This document shows positions 7,252 through 14,159 of a DNA stretch of 14,846 bases, in pieces (within the stretch, counting starts at the first letter, position 1; the number at the start of each line of letters is the position of its first letter). Under the pieces are notes generated by a model. The model worked only from the letters and a program-made list of their open reading frames with translations. It ran no database searches and was not told the origin of the DNA. The translations under genes were made by a program, and so were the position numbers. Source of the DNA: Clostridium_AW malenominatum (lineage in GTDB: Bacteria > Bacillota > Clostridia > Clostridiales > Clostridiaceae); assembly GCF_039521365.1 (NCBI RefSeq), contig NZ_BAAACF010000007.1, positions 1 to 14,846 on the forward strand, read 5' to 3'.

Positions 7252-10200
7252 TTAGTGTTCATCGTTAAAATCATCTAATTCTAGATCATTTCCAAAGTCT
7301 TCTAATGGTAAATCATCATAATCTATATCTAATTCTTCATCTACGCTGTCAATTTTTTCTTCTTCTACATAATCATCTACTGGTGTAGGTGGAACATAGT
7401 CTTCCGTACCTTCGATATTAATTTCTAACTCTTCGAGTTCATCATCTACAGACTCTTTAAGTTTGATTTCTTCCTTATCATCATTTAAAACTTTTACGTC
7501 CAGACACAATGCCTGTAATTCCTTAATTAAAACCTTAAATGATTCTGGTACACCTGGTTCTGGTATATTCTCACCTTTTACAATCGCTTCGTAAGTCTTA
7601 ACTCTACCTACTACGTCGTCAGATTTAACTGTTAATATTTCCTGTAACGTATGAGCTGCACCATAGGCTTCTAGTGCCCAAACTTCCATTTCTCCAAATC
7701 TCTGTCCACCGAATTGAGCTTTTCCTCCTAGTGGCTGTTGAGTAACTAATGAATATGGCCCTGTAGATCTAGCATGTATCTTGTCATCAACTAAGTGAGC
7801 AAGTTTTAAAATATACATATATCCTACAGTTACTCTATTGTCAAATGGATCGCCTGTTCTTCCGTCATATAATACAGTTTTACCATCTTGTTCATATCCT
7901 GCGTCTCTTAAACATTCATCAATTTCTGATTCAGTAGCACCATCAAATACAGGTGTAGCAATATGCCAACCTAATTTTGAAGCTGCTAATCCTAAATGCA
8001 CTTCTAATACCTGACCAATGTTCATACGTGACGGAACCCCTAATGGATTCAAACATATTTGTAACGGCCTTCCATCTGGTAAAAACGGCATATCTTCTTC
8101 AGGCAATACCCTTGATATAACCCCTTTGTTACCATGTCTTCCAGCCATTTTATCTCCAACGGAGATTTTTCTTTTTTGAGCGATGTAACATCTTACAAGT
8201 TTATTTACTCCTGGAGGTAATTCATCTCCATTTTCTCTTGTAAATACCTTAACATCTACTATAATTCCGGCTTCACCATGAGGTACTCTAAGAGATGTAT
8301 CTCTAACTTCTCTAGCTTTTTCACCGAATATAGCTCTTAGTAATCTTTCTTCTGCTGTAAGTTCAGTTTCTCCTTTTGGAGTTACTTTGCCAACTAATAT
8401 ATCTCCTGATCTTACTTCAGCACCTATTCTAATTATTCCTCTTTCATCTATATCTTTAAGAGCATCTTCTCCTACATTAGGAATATCCCTTGTTATTTCT
8501 TCAGGTCCTAGTTTTGTGTCTCTTGCTTCTGCCTCATATTCTTCAATATGAATAGAAGTAAATACATCTTCTTTCACTAGCTCTTCAGAAATAAGCATAG
8601 CATCCTCGTAGTTGTATCCTTCCCAAGTAATAAATCCAATTCTTATATTTTTACCTAAGGCTATTTCACCTAAATCTGTAGAAGGACCGTCAGCTAATAC
8701 TGTACCACGTTCCACCTTCTCACCCTTAGTTACAATTGGCCTTTGGTTTATGCAAGTACCTTGGTTGGATCTTTTAAACTTTAATAATCTATATGTGTCA
8801 ATTCCACCATCTGAATCTCTTTTTACCCTTACTTCATTAGCACTTACGTAAACAACTACGCCAGCGCTTTTTGATTTTGGAAGTACCCCTGAGTCAACAG
8901 CGGCCTTAAATTCTATACCGGTTCCTACAATTGGAGCCTGTGGTTTTAATAATGGAACTGCTTGACGTTGCATGTTAGAACCCATAAGAGCACGGCTGGC
9001 GTCATCATTTTCAAGGAAAGGTATCATTGCTGTAGCAACAGATACTAATTGCCTTGGAGAAATATCCATATAGTCAACCTCTACTCTAGGAACAATAAGA
9101 ATATCTTCTTTATCTCTTACAGTTACTTTATCGTCAATAAATAAACCATTATCATCTAAAGGTTCATTTGATTGGGCGATAAGGTATCTATCTTCTTCAT
9201 CTGCAGTCATATATACTATTTCGCTTGTTACTTTGCCTTCTTTTTTATCAATTTTTCTATAAGGCGATTCAATAAACCCATATTCATTTACTCTAGCATA
9301 GGTTGCAAGAGAGTTAATTAATCCTATATTAGGTCCTTCTGGCGTTTCAATTGGACACATTCTTCCATAATGGGAGTGATGAACGTCTCTTACTTCAAAA
9401 CCCGCTCTTTCTCTTGAAAGCCCTCCTGGCCCAAGAGCAGACAACCTTCTTTTATGAGTTAATTCAGATAATGGGTTGGTTTGATCCATGAACTGTGAAA
9501 GCTGTGAGCTTCCAAAAAACTCTTTAATGGATGCTGCAACTGGTCTAATATTGATTAGAGCTTGAGGTGTAATTGCATTTTGATCTTGAATAGTCATTCT
9601 CTCTTTTACAACTCTCTCCATTCTTGAAAGACCAATTCTAAATTGATTCTGCAACAGCTCTCCAACGGATCTTAATCTTCTATTTCCTAAGTGATCAATA
9701 TCATCAGTATATCCTATATTATAAGGCAATCCTAATTCATAACTTATTGTTGCGTAAATATCATCTTTTATTATGTGCTTAGGAATTAAATGATGTATAT
9801 TTTTCTTTATCTGTTCTTTAATTGCACTTTCTTCAGTGTAATTATCTAATATATTTTTCAAAGTTGTATAGTGTACTAACTCTTTAATATTTAAATCTTC
9901 TATATCAAAGTCAATAAAACTATGTATATCAACAAAGTTATTACCGATAACTCGTAAAATTCTTTCGTCAACTTTTATATCTACAGAATTAATACCTGAA
10001 TTCTGTATTTCTAAAGCTTTCTCTCTGTCAATTTTCTCATCTTTTTGTACTAATATTTCGCCAGTTTGTGGATTTACTATATCTTCAGCTGAAATTTGAT
10101 TTGCAATTCTTATGGATAGAGATAGCTTTTTATTAAACTTATATCTACCTACTCTAGATAAGTCATATCTTTTTGCATCAAAAAATAGAGATTCTATAAG

Positions 10201-10959
10201 AGATATTGCACTATCGACAGTGGGAGGTTCTCCCGGTCTCAGCCTCTTATATATTTCAAGTAATGCTTCTTCTTTACTTTTTGTATTGTCTTTTTCAATA
10301 GTTGCTTTTAACCTTTCATCTTCTCCGAAATAGTTTATAATTTCAGTATCTGTTTCAAAGTCTAAAGCTCTCGCAAGAATAGAAATAGGTAGTTTTCTTG
10401 TTTTATCAATTCTTACATATATTATGTCATTGGAATCTGTCTCATATTCTAACCAGGCTCCTCTATTAGGTATTACTGTAGCAGAAAATAATTGTTTACC
10501 TGTTTTATCAAAGGCTACATCATAATATACCCCCGGTGATCTAACAAGCTGACTTACTATTACTCTCTCAGCACCATTAATTATAAAGGTTCCTTGCTCT
10601 GTCATGAGAGGGAAATCTCCCATAAACACTTCTTGCTGCTTAACTTCTCCCGTTTCCTTATTTATCAATCTTACATTGACTTTTAATGGAGCCGCATAAG
10701 TCGCATCTCTTTCTTTACATTCTTCAACTGAATATTTAATGTTATCCCTATCTAGTTTATGACCTACAAATTCTAAATTTAAATTCCCAGTATAGTCTTG
10801 GATAGGATTGATATCATCAAAAACTTCTTGAAGACCTTCGTCTAAAAACCATTGATAAGAGTCTAATTGAACTTCAATTAAATTAGGCATCTCAGCAATT
10901 TCTTTAAGTTTAGAGAAACTCATTCTAGTTCTTTTACCAACCTGAACAGGATGTACCAT
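7252..10959 (-). CDS. rpoB: DNA-directed RNA polymerase subunit beta
   Basis: The beta subunit forms the other half of the polymerase active-site cleft and is the rifampicin target. The 1235-residue protein opens MVHPVQVGKRTRMSF as in clostridia. The rifampicin-resistance region around 484-513 is wild type, with D492, H502 and S507 corresponding to E. coli D516, H526 and S531, so it predicts sensitivity. The GRHGNKG active-site segment is at 940-946. The C-terminus carries a very acidic tail: 35 of the last 76 residues are Asp or Glu, against four Lys and no Arg. Similar tails occur in other clostridial RpoB proteins and are absent from E. coli. The ATG has AAGGGGTGA 6 bases upstream. A terminator, a promoter and a leader of about 155 bases separate it from rplL, so rpoBC is a partly independent unit. 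Confidence 0.99.
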   Translation of the reverse strand: MVHPVQVGKRTRMSFSKLKEIAEMPNLIEVQLDSYQWFLDEGLQEVFDDINPIQDYTGNLNLEFVGHKLDRDNIKYSVEECKERDATYAAPLKVNVRLINKETGEVKQQEVFMGDFPLMTEQGTFIINGAERVIVSQLVRSPGVYYDVAFDKTGKQLFSATVIPNRGAWLEYETDSNDIIYVRIDKTRKLPISILARALDFETDTEIINYFGEDERLKATIEKDNTKSKEEALLEIYKRLRPGEPPTVDSAISLIESLFFDAKRYDLSRVGRYKFNKKLSLSIRIANQISAEDIVNPQTGEILVQKDEKIDREKALEIQNSGINSVDIKVDERILRVIGNNFVDIHSFIDFDIEDLNIKELVHYTTLKNILDNYTEESAIKEQIKKNIHHLIPKHIIKDDIYATISYELGLPYNIGYTDDIDHLGNRRLRSVGELLQNQFRIGLSRMERVVKERMTIQDQNAITPQALINIRPVAASIKEFFGSSQLSQFMDQTNPLSELTHKRRLSALGPGGLSRERAGFEVRDVHHSHYGRMCPIETPEGPNIGLINSLATYARVNEYGFIESPYRKIDKKEGKVTSEIVYMTADEEDRYLIAQSNEPLDDNGLFIDDKVTVRDKEDILIVPRVEVDYMDISPRQLVSVATAMIPFLENDDASRALMGSNMQRQAVPLLKPQAPIVGTGIEFKAAVDSGVLPKSKSAGVVVYVSANEVRVKRDSDGGIDTYRLLKFKRSNQGTCINQRPIVTKGEKVERGTVLADGPSTDLGEIALGKNIRIGFITWEGYNYEDAMLISEELVKEDVFTSIHIEEYEAEARDTKLGPEEITRDIPNVGEDALKDIDERGIIRIGAEVRSGDILVGKVTPKGETELTAEERLLRAIFGEKAREVRDTSLRVPHGEAGIIVDVKVFTRENGDELPPGVNKLVRCYIAQKRKISVGDKMAGRHGNKGVISRVLPEEDMPFLPDGRPLQICLNPLGVPSRMNIGQVLEVHLGLAASKLGWHIATPVFDGATESEIDECLRDAGYEQDGKTVLYDGRTGDPFDNRVTVGYMYILKLAHLVDDKIHARSTGPYSLVTQQPLGGKAQFGGQRFGEMEVWALEAYGAAHTLQEILTVKSDDVVGRVKTYEAIVKGENIPEPGVPESFKVLIKELQALCLDVKVLNDDKEEIKLKESVDDELEELEINIEGTEDYVPPTPVDDYVEEEKIDSVDEELDIDYDDLPLEDFGNDLELDDFNDEH

Positions 10960-10994
10960 TAATTTTCACCCCTTGCATAAAGTAAAACTAATCA

Positions 10995-11115
10995 AAAACA
11001 TTTTAATGTTTCCAGATTAAATGTATTGCATCTTAATAGTATAACCGCTATTACGAAACTTATTCACTTAAACAAAAATACATATATTACGTGTTTTTTA
11101 TACAATCAATGCAAT
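10995..11115 (-). promoter_or_regulatory. Long structured 5' leader of rpoBC
   Basis: The transcript from about 11114 to the rpoB ATG is roughly 155 bases with no credible reading frame. Inverted repeats suggest folding. A 7-bp long-range helix pairs AUUGCAU (11109-11115), at the expected 5' end, with AUGCAAU (11025-11031). Inside it is a hairpin UAAUAG/CUAUUA (11034-11053), and beyond it a weak AAACAU/AUGUUU hairpin (about 10995-11012). All stems are AU-rich and were found by eye. The function is unknown and chance pairing is possible. If the start point lies at 11113 or lower, the outer helix is shortened. Confidence 0.3.
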
Positions 11116-11120
11116 TTATT

Positions 11121-11149
11121 ATTTTACCATACTCATAAATTATTGTCAA
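11121..11149 (-). promoter_or_regulatory. Sigma-A promoter for rpoBC
   Basis: The minus strand shows a perfect -35 TTGACA (11144-11149), a 17-base spacer and -10 TAAAAT (11121-11126) with TGG directly upstream (extended -10). It lies about 30 bases beyond the rplL terminator and about 160 bases before the rpoB ATG. It is the closest match to consensus in the window, together with the rplGB promoter. Confidence 0.88.
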
Positions 11150-11177
11150 TATCATTAAATAAATATATTACTTATTT

Positions 11178-11210
11178 AAAAAAGAGGCACCGTTAACAGT
11201 ACCTCTTTTT
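11178..11210 (-). terminator. Intrinsic terminator after rplL
   Basis: In the transcript AAAAAGAGGUACU pairs with GGUGCCUCUUUUU around a GUUAAC loop (up to 13 bp including two G-U pairs), ending in six Us. The rpoBC promoter follows immediately. The layout would let ribosomal protein genes be transcribed more than rpoBC, as with the partial terminator between rplL and rpoB in E. coli. The efficiency cannot be read from sequence. Confidence 0.85.
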
Positions 11211-11228
11211 ATACCATTCAATTAAAAA

Positions 11229-11597
11229 TTACTTTAATTCAACAGTTGCTCCAACTTCAGCTAATTTAGCTTTCATAGCTTCAGCTTCTTCTTTAGCTAT
11301 TCCTTCTTTTAATGTTTTAGGAGCTCCATCAACTATTTCTTTAGCTTCTTTTAATCCTAATCCAGTTAATTCTCTAACTACTTTTATAACTTTAATTTTT
11401 TCTGAACCTGCACTTGCTAATACAACGTCAAATTCAGTTTTTTCTTCTGCAGCTGGTGCAGCAGCAGCGCCTGCGCCTGCAACAGCTACTGGAGCGCTTG
11501 CGCTTACTCCAAACTCTTCTTCACATGCTTTTACTAATTCGTTTAATTCTAAAACGCTCATTTCTTTTATAGCTTGAATGATTTCTTCTCTAGTCAT
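11229..11597 (-). CDS. rplL: 50S ribosomal protein L7/L12
   Basis: L7/L12 forms the mobile multi-copy stalk that recruits and activates the translational GTPases. The 122-residue protein has the expected three parts: an N-terminal dimerisation and L10-binding domain (about 1-33), an alanine-rich flexible hinge (about 36-52, APVAVAGAGAAAAPAA), and a globular C-terminal domain beginning KTEFDVVLASAGSEKIKVIK and containing GLGLKEAKEIVDGAPK. The ATG has GGAGGTG 8 bases upstream. It lies 31 bases after rplJ, in the usual pair, so the two share the promoter and attenuator upstream of rplJ. A terminator follows its stop codon. Confidence 0.99.
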   Translation of the reverse strand: MTREEIIQAIKEMSVLELNELVKACEEEFGVSASAPVAVAGAGAAAAPAAEEKTEFDVVLASAGSEKIKVIKVVRELTGLGLKEAKEIVDGAPKTLKEGIAKEEAEAMKAKLAEVGATVELK

Positions 11598-11629
11598 TTA
11601 AATTGCACCTCCAAATTATTCCTTTTTAA

Positions 11630-12130
11630 TTAAGCTTCTTCAGATTCTTTTTTTTCTTTTATAGCATTCAATAAGTATGCTAAATTTGATACTGGAGCTT
11701 TGAAGCTTCCAAGAAGTCTTGAAAGTAGTACTTCTCTTGGTGGTATTGCAGCAAGTTGCTTAACTTTATCCGCATTATATACTTCACCTTGAACTACAGC
11801 AGCCTTCAATTCTAATTTTTTAACTTCTTTAGCAAAGTCACTTAAAACTCTTGCTGGAGCTGTTGGATCTTCATATCCAAAAGCTATTGATATTGGTCCT
11901 TCTAAGAATTCAACTATACCTTCATGGCCTAGTTCTTTTGCAGCTAGAATACTTAAAGTATTTTTATAAACTTTATATTCTACGCCTTCTTCTCTTAGTT
12001 TCTTTCTTAACTTTGTATCTTCTTCAACTGTTAATCCTTGATACTTAGCTAATACTATCGCTTGAGATTTTTCCATTTTCTCTCTAATCTCAGCAACTTT
12101 AACTTCTTTTAACTGTCTATTTTTACTCAC
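11630..12130 (-). CDS. rplJ: 50S ribosomal protein L10
   Basis: L10 anchors the L7/L12 dimers to 23S rRNA next to L11 at the stalk base. The 166-residue length is normal. The N-terminal RNA-binding globule includes KYQGLTVEEDTKLRKKLRE and the YKVYKNTL segment, and the C-terminal helix that binds L12 dimers is rich in Ala, Leu and Lys (PVSNLAYLLNAIKEKK). The start is GTG with GAGGAGGTGG 7 bases upstream. The gene has its own promoter at 12305-12333 and a leader matching the L10 leader family, in which the L10(L12)4 complex binds the leader and favours termination, giving feedback control of rplJL. Confidence 0.98.
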   Translation of the reverse strand: MSKNRQLKEVKVAEIREKMEKSQAIVLAKYQGLTVEEDTKLRKKLREEGVEYKVYKNTLSILAAKELGHEGIVEFLEGPISIAFGYEDPTAPARVLSDFAKEVKKLELKAAVVQGEVYNADKVKQLAAIPPREVLLSRLLGSFKAPVSNLAYLLNAIKEKKESEEA

Positions 12131-12162
12131 TGTGTGTCCACCTCCTCACAGTTATACTGTTT

Positions 12163-12201
12163 ATAAAAAATAAAGGCTCCTCCCGTAGACATGGAGAAGC
12201 C
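12163..12201 (-). terminator. Attenuator terminator in the rplJ leader
   Basis: GGCUUCUCC pairs with GGAGGAGCC (9 bp, one G-U pair) and is followed by UUUAUUUUUU. The loop and 3' side contain UGUCUACGG, which is also needed by the antiterminator helix, so the two folds exclude each other. It ends about 33 bases before the rplJ start codon. Confidence 0.85.
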
Positions 12202-12280
12202 AATTATATCTTTTCAAATATATATCGGAACCCTCGGTAGGTTGGATAACCGTTACGCTTTCGCACCTACTGTCTACGGA
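12175..12280 (-). promoter_or_regulatory. Ribosomal protein L10 leader (rplJL attenuator)
   Basis: The leader matches the L10 leader arrangement. The 5' strand CCGUAGACA (12271-12279) is perfectly complementary to UGUCUACGG (12183-12191) and would form an antiterminator. Directly next to the 5' strand is the presumed L10-binding hairpin (12237-12270): outer stem GUAGGU/ACCUAC, with a GC-GAAA-GC tetraloop hairpin and a GGUUAUCC element inside. The 3' strand overlaps the terminator at 12163-12201. In the Bacillus system, L10(L12)4 binding disfavours the antiterminator, so excess stalk protein terminates transcription. The complementarity is seen directly. The family assignment rests on recognition of sequence and layout. 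Confidence 0.88.
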
Positions 12281-12304
12281 GTATTTACTTATTTAACCTT
12301 TAAA

Positions 12305-12333
12305 AGGATATCAAACTTTTAAACTAATGTCAA
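12305..12333 (-). promoter_or_regulatory. Candidate sigma-A promoter for rplJL
   Basis: The minus strand shows a perfect -35 TTGACA (12328-12333), a 17-base spacer and -10 TATCCT (12305-12310; 4 of 6 consensus bases), rescued by TGA directly upstream (extended -10). The -35 starts 3 bases past the rplA stop codon. A start point near 12298 would place the whole L10 leader in the transcript. Confidence 0.7.
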
Positions 12334-12335
12334 TA

Positions 12336-13025
12336 CTATTCAAGAACTTTTACTGGATTAATTTTTACTCCAGGTCCCATAGTGCTTGATACTGCAACTG
12401 ATTTAATGTATTGACCTTTAGCTGCTGCTGGTTTTGCTTTAACAACAGCTTCCATTAAAACTTGGAAGTTATCCATTAATTTTTCAGCTCCAAAGGATTT
12501 CTTTCCAATTGGAACGTGAACTATAGCAGTTTTATCAACTCTATATTCAACTTTACCAGCTTTTATTTCAGATATTGCTCTTGATACATCAAATGTAACT
12601 GTTCCTGATTTTGGATTTGGCATTAATCCTTTAGGTCCTAATACTCTACCTAATCTTCCAACAAGACCCATCATATCTGGTGTAGCTACAACTATATCAA
12701 ATTCAAACCAATTTTCTTTTTGAATTTTATCGATATATTCTTCAGCACCAACATAATCTGCTCCTGCTGCTTCAGCATCTTTAGCTTTATCACCTTTTGC
12801 AATAACTAAAATTCTAACTTTTTTACCAGTTCCGTGCGGAAGAACAACTGCTCCTCTAACTTGCTGGTCTGCATGTCTTGGATCAACACCTAGTCTTACA
12901 GCAACTTCTATTGTTTCATCAAACTTAGCTTTTGAAGTTTTTAATGCAAGTTCCATTGCCTCACCAGGTGTATATAATGTGTTTTTATCTACTAATTTAG
13001 CACTTTCAATATAATTTTTTCCCAT
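12336..13025 (-). CDS. rplA: 50S ribosomal protein L1
   Basis: L1 binds the mobile L1 stalk of 23S rRNA and helps release deacylated tRNA from the E site. It is also a classic translational repressor of the L11-L1 operon. The 229-residue protein is full length and has the family segments RLGVDPRHADQQVRGAVVLP, GRLGRVLGPKGLMPNPKSGT and the C-terminal SVAVSSTMGPGVKIN. The ATG start has GGAGGAGG 7 bases upstream. That ribosome binding site directly abuts a hairpin at 13041-13067 that resembles the L1 site in 23S rRNA, suggesting feedback on its own translation. It follows rplK by 65 bases. Its TAG stop is immediately followed by the rplJL promoter. Confidence 0.99.
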   Translation of the reverse strand: MGKNYIESAKLVDKNTLYTPGEAMELALKTSKAKFDETIEVAVRLGVDPRHADQQVRGAVVLPHGTGKKVRILVIAKGDKAKDAEAAGADYVGAEEYIDKIQKENWFEFDIVVATPDMMGLVGRLGRVLGPKGLMPNPKSGTVTFDVSRAISEIKAGKVEYRVDKTAIVHVPIGKKSFGAEKLMDNFQVLMEAVVKAKPAAAKGQYIKSVAVSSTMGPGVKINPVKVLE

Positions 13026-13040
13026 TACTTAACCTCCTCC

Positions 13041-13067
13041 GTGGTATTAACGGTTATTACCTCCCAC
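13041..13067 (-). promoter_or_regulatory. Candidate L1-binding operator before rplA
   Basis: The RNA can fold with outer stem GUGG/CCAC, an asymmetric internal loop (GA opposite GUUAAUA), inner stem GGU/ACC and loop AAUA. The GUGGGAGG and AUACCAC flanks resemble the base of the L1 stalk in 23S rRNA, the natural L1 ligand. The last C is followed at once by the rplA ribosome binding site GGAGGAGG, so bound L1 could block initiation. A sister element precedes rplK. Confidence 0.65.
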
Positions 13068-13090
13068 AATTTTAAACGGGTCACTCTTAA

Positions 13091-13516
13091 TTATTCTTCT
13101 ACAGTAACACCCATACTTCTTGCTGTACCTGCTACCATTCTCATAGCAGCTTCTACTGATGCAGCGTTTAAGTCTGGCATTTTAGTTTCAGCAATTTGCT
13201 TTAACTGTTCCTTTGTGATTTTAGCAACTTTTGTTTTGTTTGGCACACCTGAACCGCTTTCAATTCCAGCTGCTTTCTTTATTAGAACTGCTGCTGGTGG
13301 AGTTTTTAGTATGAAACTAAAAGATCTGTCTTGATATACTGTTATCACTACTGGTATTATTAACCCAGCTTGATTTGCAGTCTTAGCATTAAAATCCTTA
13401 GTAAATGCCATAATGTTTACTCCATGTTGACCAAGAGCAGGTCCTACTGGTGGTGCTGGAGTTGCCTTTCCTGCAGGAAGTTGAAGTTTTATCATTCCTG
13501 TAACTTTCTTAGCCAT
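13091..13516 (-). CDS. rplK: 50S ribosomal protein L11
   Basis: L11 binds the GTPase-associated centre of 23S rRNA together with L10 and the L12 stalk, and is required for RelA-type stringent signalling and thiopeptide binding. The 141-residue length is canonical. The N-terminal domain shows KLQLPAGKATPAPPVGPALG and QHGVNIMAF. The C-terminal RNA-binding domain holds KKAAGIESGSG and the terminal MRMVAGTARSMGVTV. The ATG start has AGGAGGTGT about 7 bases upstream. It lies 70 bases after nusG and forms the L11-L1 pair with rplA. A hairpin just upstream of its ribosome binding site (13535-13562) looks like an L1 target. No separate promoter is evident, so transcription probably comes from the rpmG promoter. 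Confidence 0.99.
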   Translation of the reverse strand: MAKKVTGMIKLQLPAGKATPAPPVGPALGQHGVNIMAFTKDFNAKTANQAGLIIPVVITVYQDRSFSFILKTPPAAVLIKKAAGIESGSGVPNKTKVAKITKEQLKQIAETKMPDLNAASVEAAMRMVAGTARSMGVTVEE

Positions 13517-13534
13517 GTTTACACCTCCTATAAT

Positions 13535-13562
13535 GTGGTTATGCGGATATTAATCCTCCCAC
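13535..13562 (-). promoter_or_regulatory. Candidate L1-binding operator before rplK
   Basis: The RNA can form outer stem GUGG/CCAC, an asymmetric loop (GA opposite GCAUAA), inner stem GGAU/AUCC and loop UAAU. The plan and the shared GUGGGAGG start match the element before rplA. It ends 5 bases before the AGGAGG of rplK. In E. coli, a single L1 site before rplK controls both genes by translational coupling. Confidence 0.65.
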
Positions 13563-13586
13563 TTAATTAAGACTTTAGTCTTATCT

Positions 13587-14108
13587 TTAGTCCATTTTAT
13601 CTATCTGTTTAAAATCAAGCTCAACAGGGGTTTCCCTGCCGAACATATTAACAAGAACCTTAACTTTTTTCTTTTCTAAATTAATTTCTTGAATAACAGC
13701 GGAGAAATTTTCTAAAGGTCCTGAAACCACTATCACAGTTTCTCCAACTTCTATGTCCAAGTTTATGTGTTTATCCATAATACCCATGGATGTTACTTCA
13801 TCTTCTGTTAATGGAACAGGTTTTGATCCTGGACCAACAAATCCAGTAACTCCTCTAGTATTTCTAACTACATACCAAGAGTCATCGGTCATCAGCATCT
13901 TCACCAATACATAACCTGGAAATTTTTTCTTTTGAGTTACCTTCTTTTTGCCGTCTTTAATTTCAACATGTTCCTCTATGGGAACTTGAATATCAGTTAT
14001 CCAGTCATGAAGGTTTCTATTTTCAATAGTTTTTTCCAAATTTGCTTTAACCTTATTCTCATAACCTGAATAGGTATGAACTACATACCATCTAGCTTTC
14101 TCTGCCAT
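13587..14108 (-). CDS. nusG: Transcription termination/antitermination factor NusG
   Basis: NusG rides on RNA polymerase at the clamp, modulates pausing and can link transcription to Rho or to ribosomal protein S10. The 173-residue protein opens ARWYVVHTYSGYENKVKANL (from residue 5), the NGN domain signature. It has the GYVLVKM strand and the TRGVTGFVG segment, and ends with a KOW domain (about 120-170, EVGETVIVVSGPLENFSAVI). The ATG at 14108 is the only start that fits the family, and an in-frame TAA lies two codons upstream. Unusually there is no ribosome binding site next to it. The only strong one, AAAGGAGG at 14145-14152, is 36 bases away with a hairpin between. It follows secE, the conserved neighbour. 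Confidence 0.98.
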   Translation of the reverse strand: MAEKARWYVVHTYSGYENKVKANLEKTIENRNLHDWITDIQVPIEEHVEIKDGKKKVTQKKKFPGYVLVKMLMTDDSWYVVRNTRGVTGFVGPGSKPVPLTEDEVTSMGIMDKHINLDIEVGETVIVVSGPLENFSAVIQEINLEKKKVKVLVNMFGRETPVELDFKQIDKMD

Positions 14109-14120
14109 AATTTAATGGAC

Positions 14121-14152
14121 GGGAATCTATGTAGTAGACCCCTACCTCCTTT
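14121..14152 (-). promoter_or_regulatory. Displaced ribosome binding site and hairpin before nusG
   Basis: AAAGGAGG (14145-14152) is the only strong ribosome binding site between secE and nusG, yet it ends 36 bases before the ATG. Between them GGGGUCUA and UAGAUUCCC (14121-14142) form an 8- to 9-bp hairpin with loop CUACA. Folding the hairpin shortens the effective gap to about 14 bases. Extra pairing of the GG of GGAGG with the CC of GUCC would instead occlude the site. This is seen in sequence; any regulatory effect is inference. Confidence 0.5.
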
Positions 14153-14159
14153 TGCTATA

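Noticed and set aside
9430..9520. Rifampicin-resistance changes in rpoB
   Set aside because: The residues equivalent to E. coli D516, H526 and S531 are all wild type.
11030..11060. Second rpoB promoter with -10 TATACT in the leader
   Set aside because: The matching -35 (TGAATA at 17 bases) is poor and there is no TG extension, whereas a near-perfect promoter lies just upstream.
11020..11080. Tiny reading frames in the rpoB leader as leader peptides
   Set aside because: The frames have about 7 and 4 codons and no ribosome binding site or codon pattern suggesting a control peptide.
13041..13334. 97-codon plus-strand frame over rplK and its spacer
   Set aside because: It is antisense to rplK, with no recognisable family, and its start coincides with the rplK-rplA regulatory hairpin. 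It is a shadow.
13563..13586. Inverted repeat AAGACT/AGTCTT just after nusG as a terminator
   Set aside because: The stem is about 5 bp and is not followed by a U-tract. Termination here would leave rplK without a promoter.
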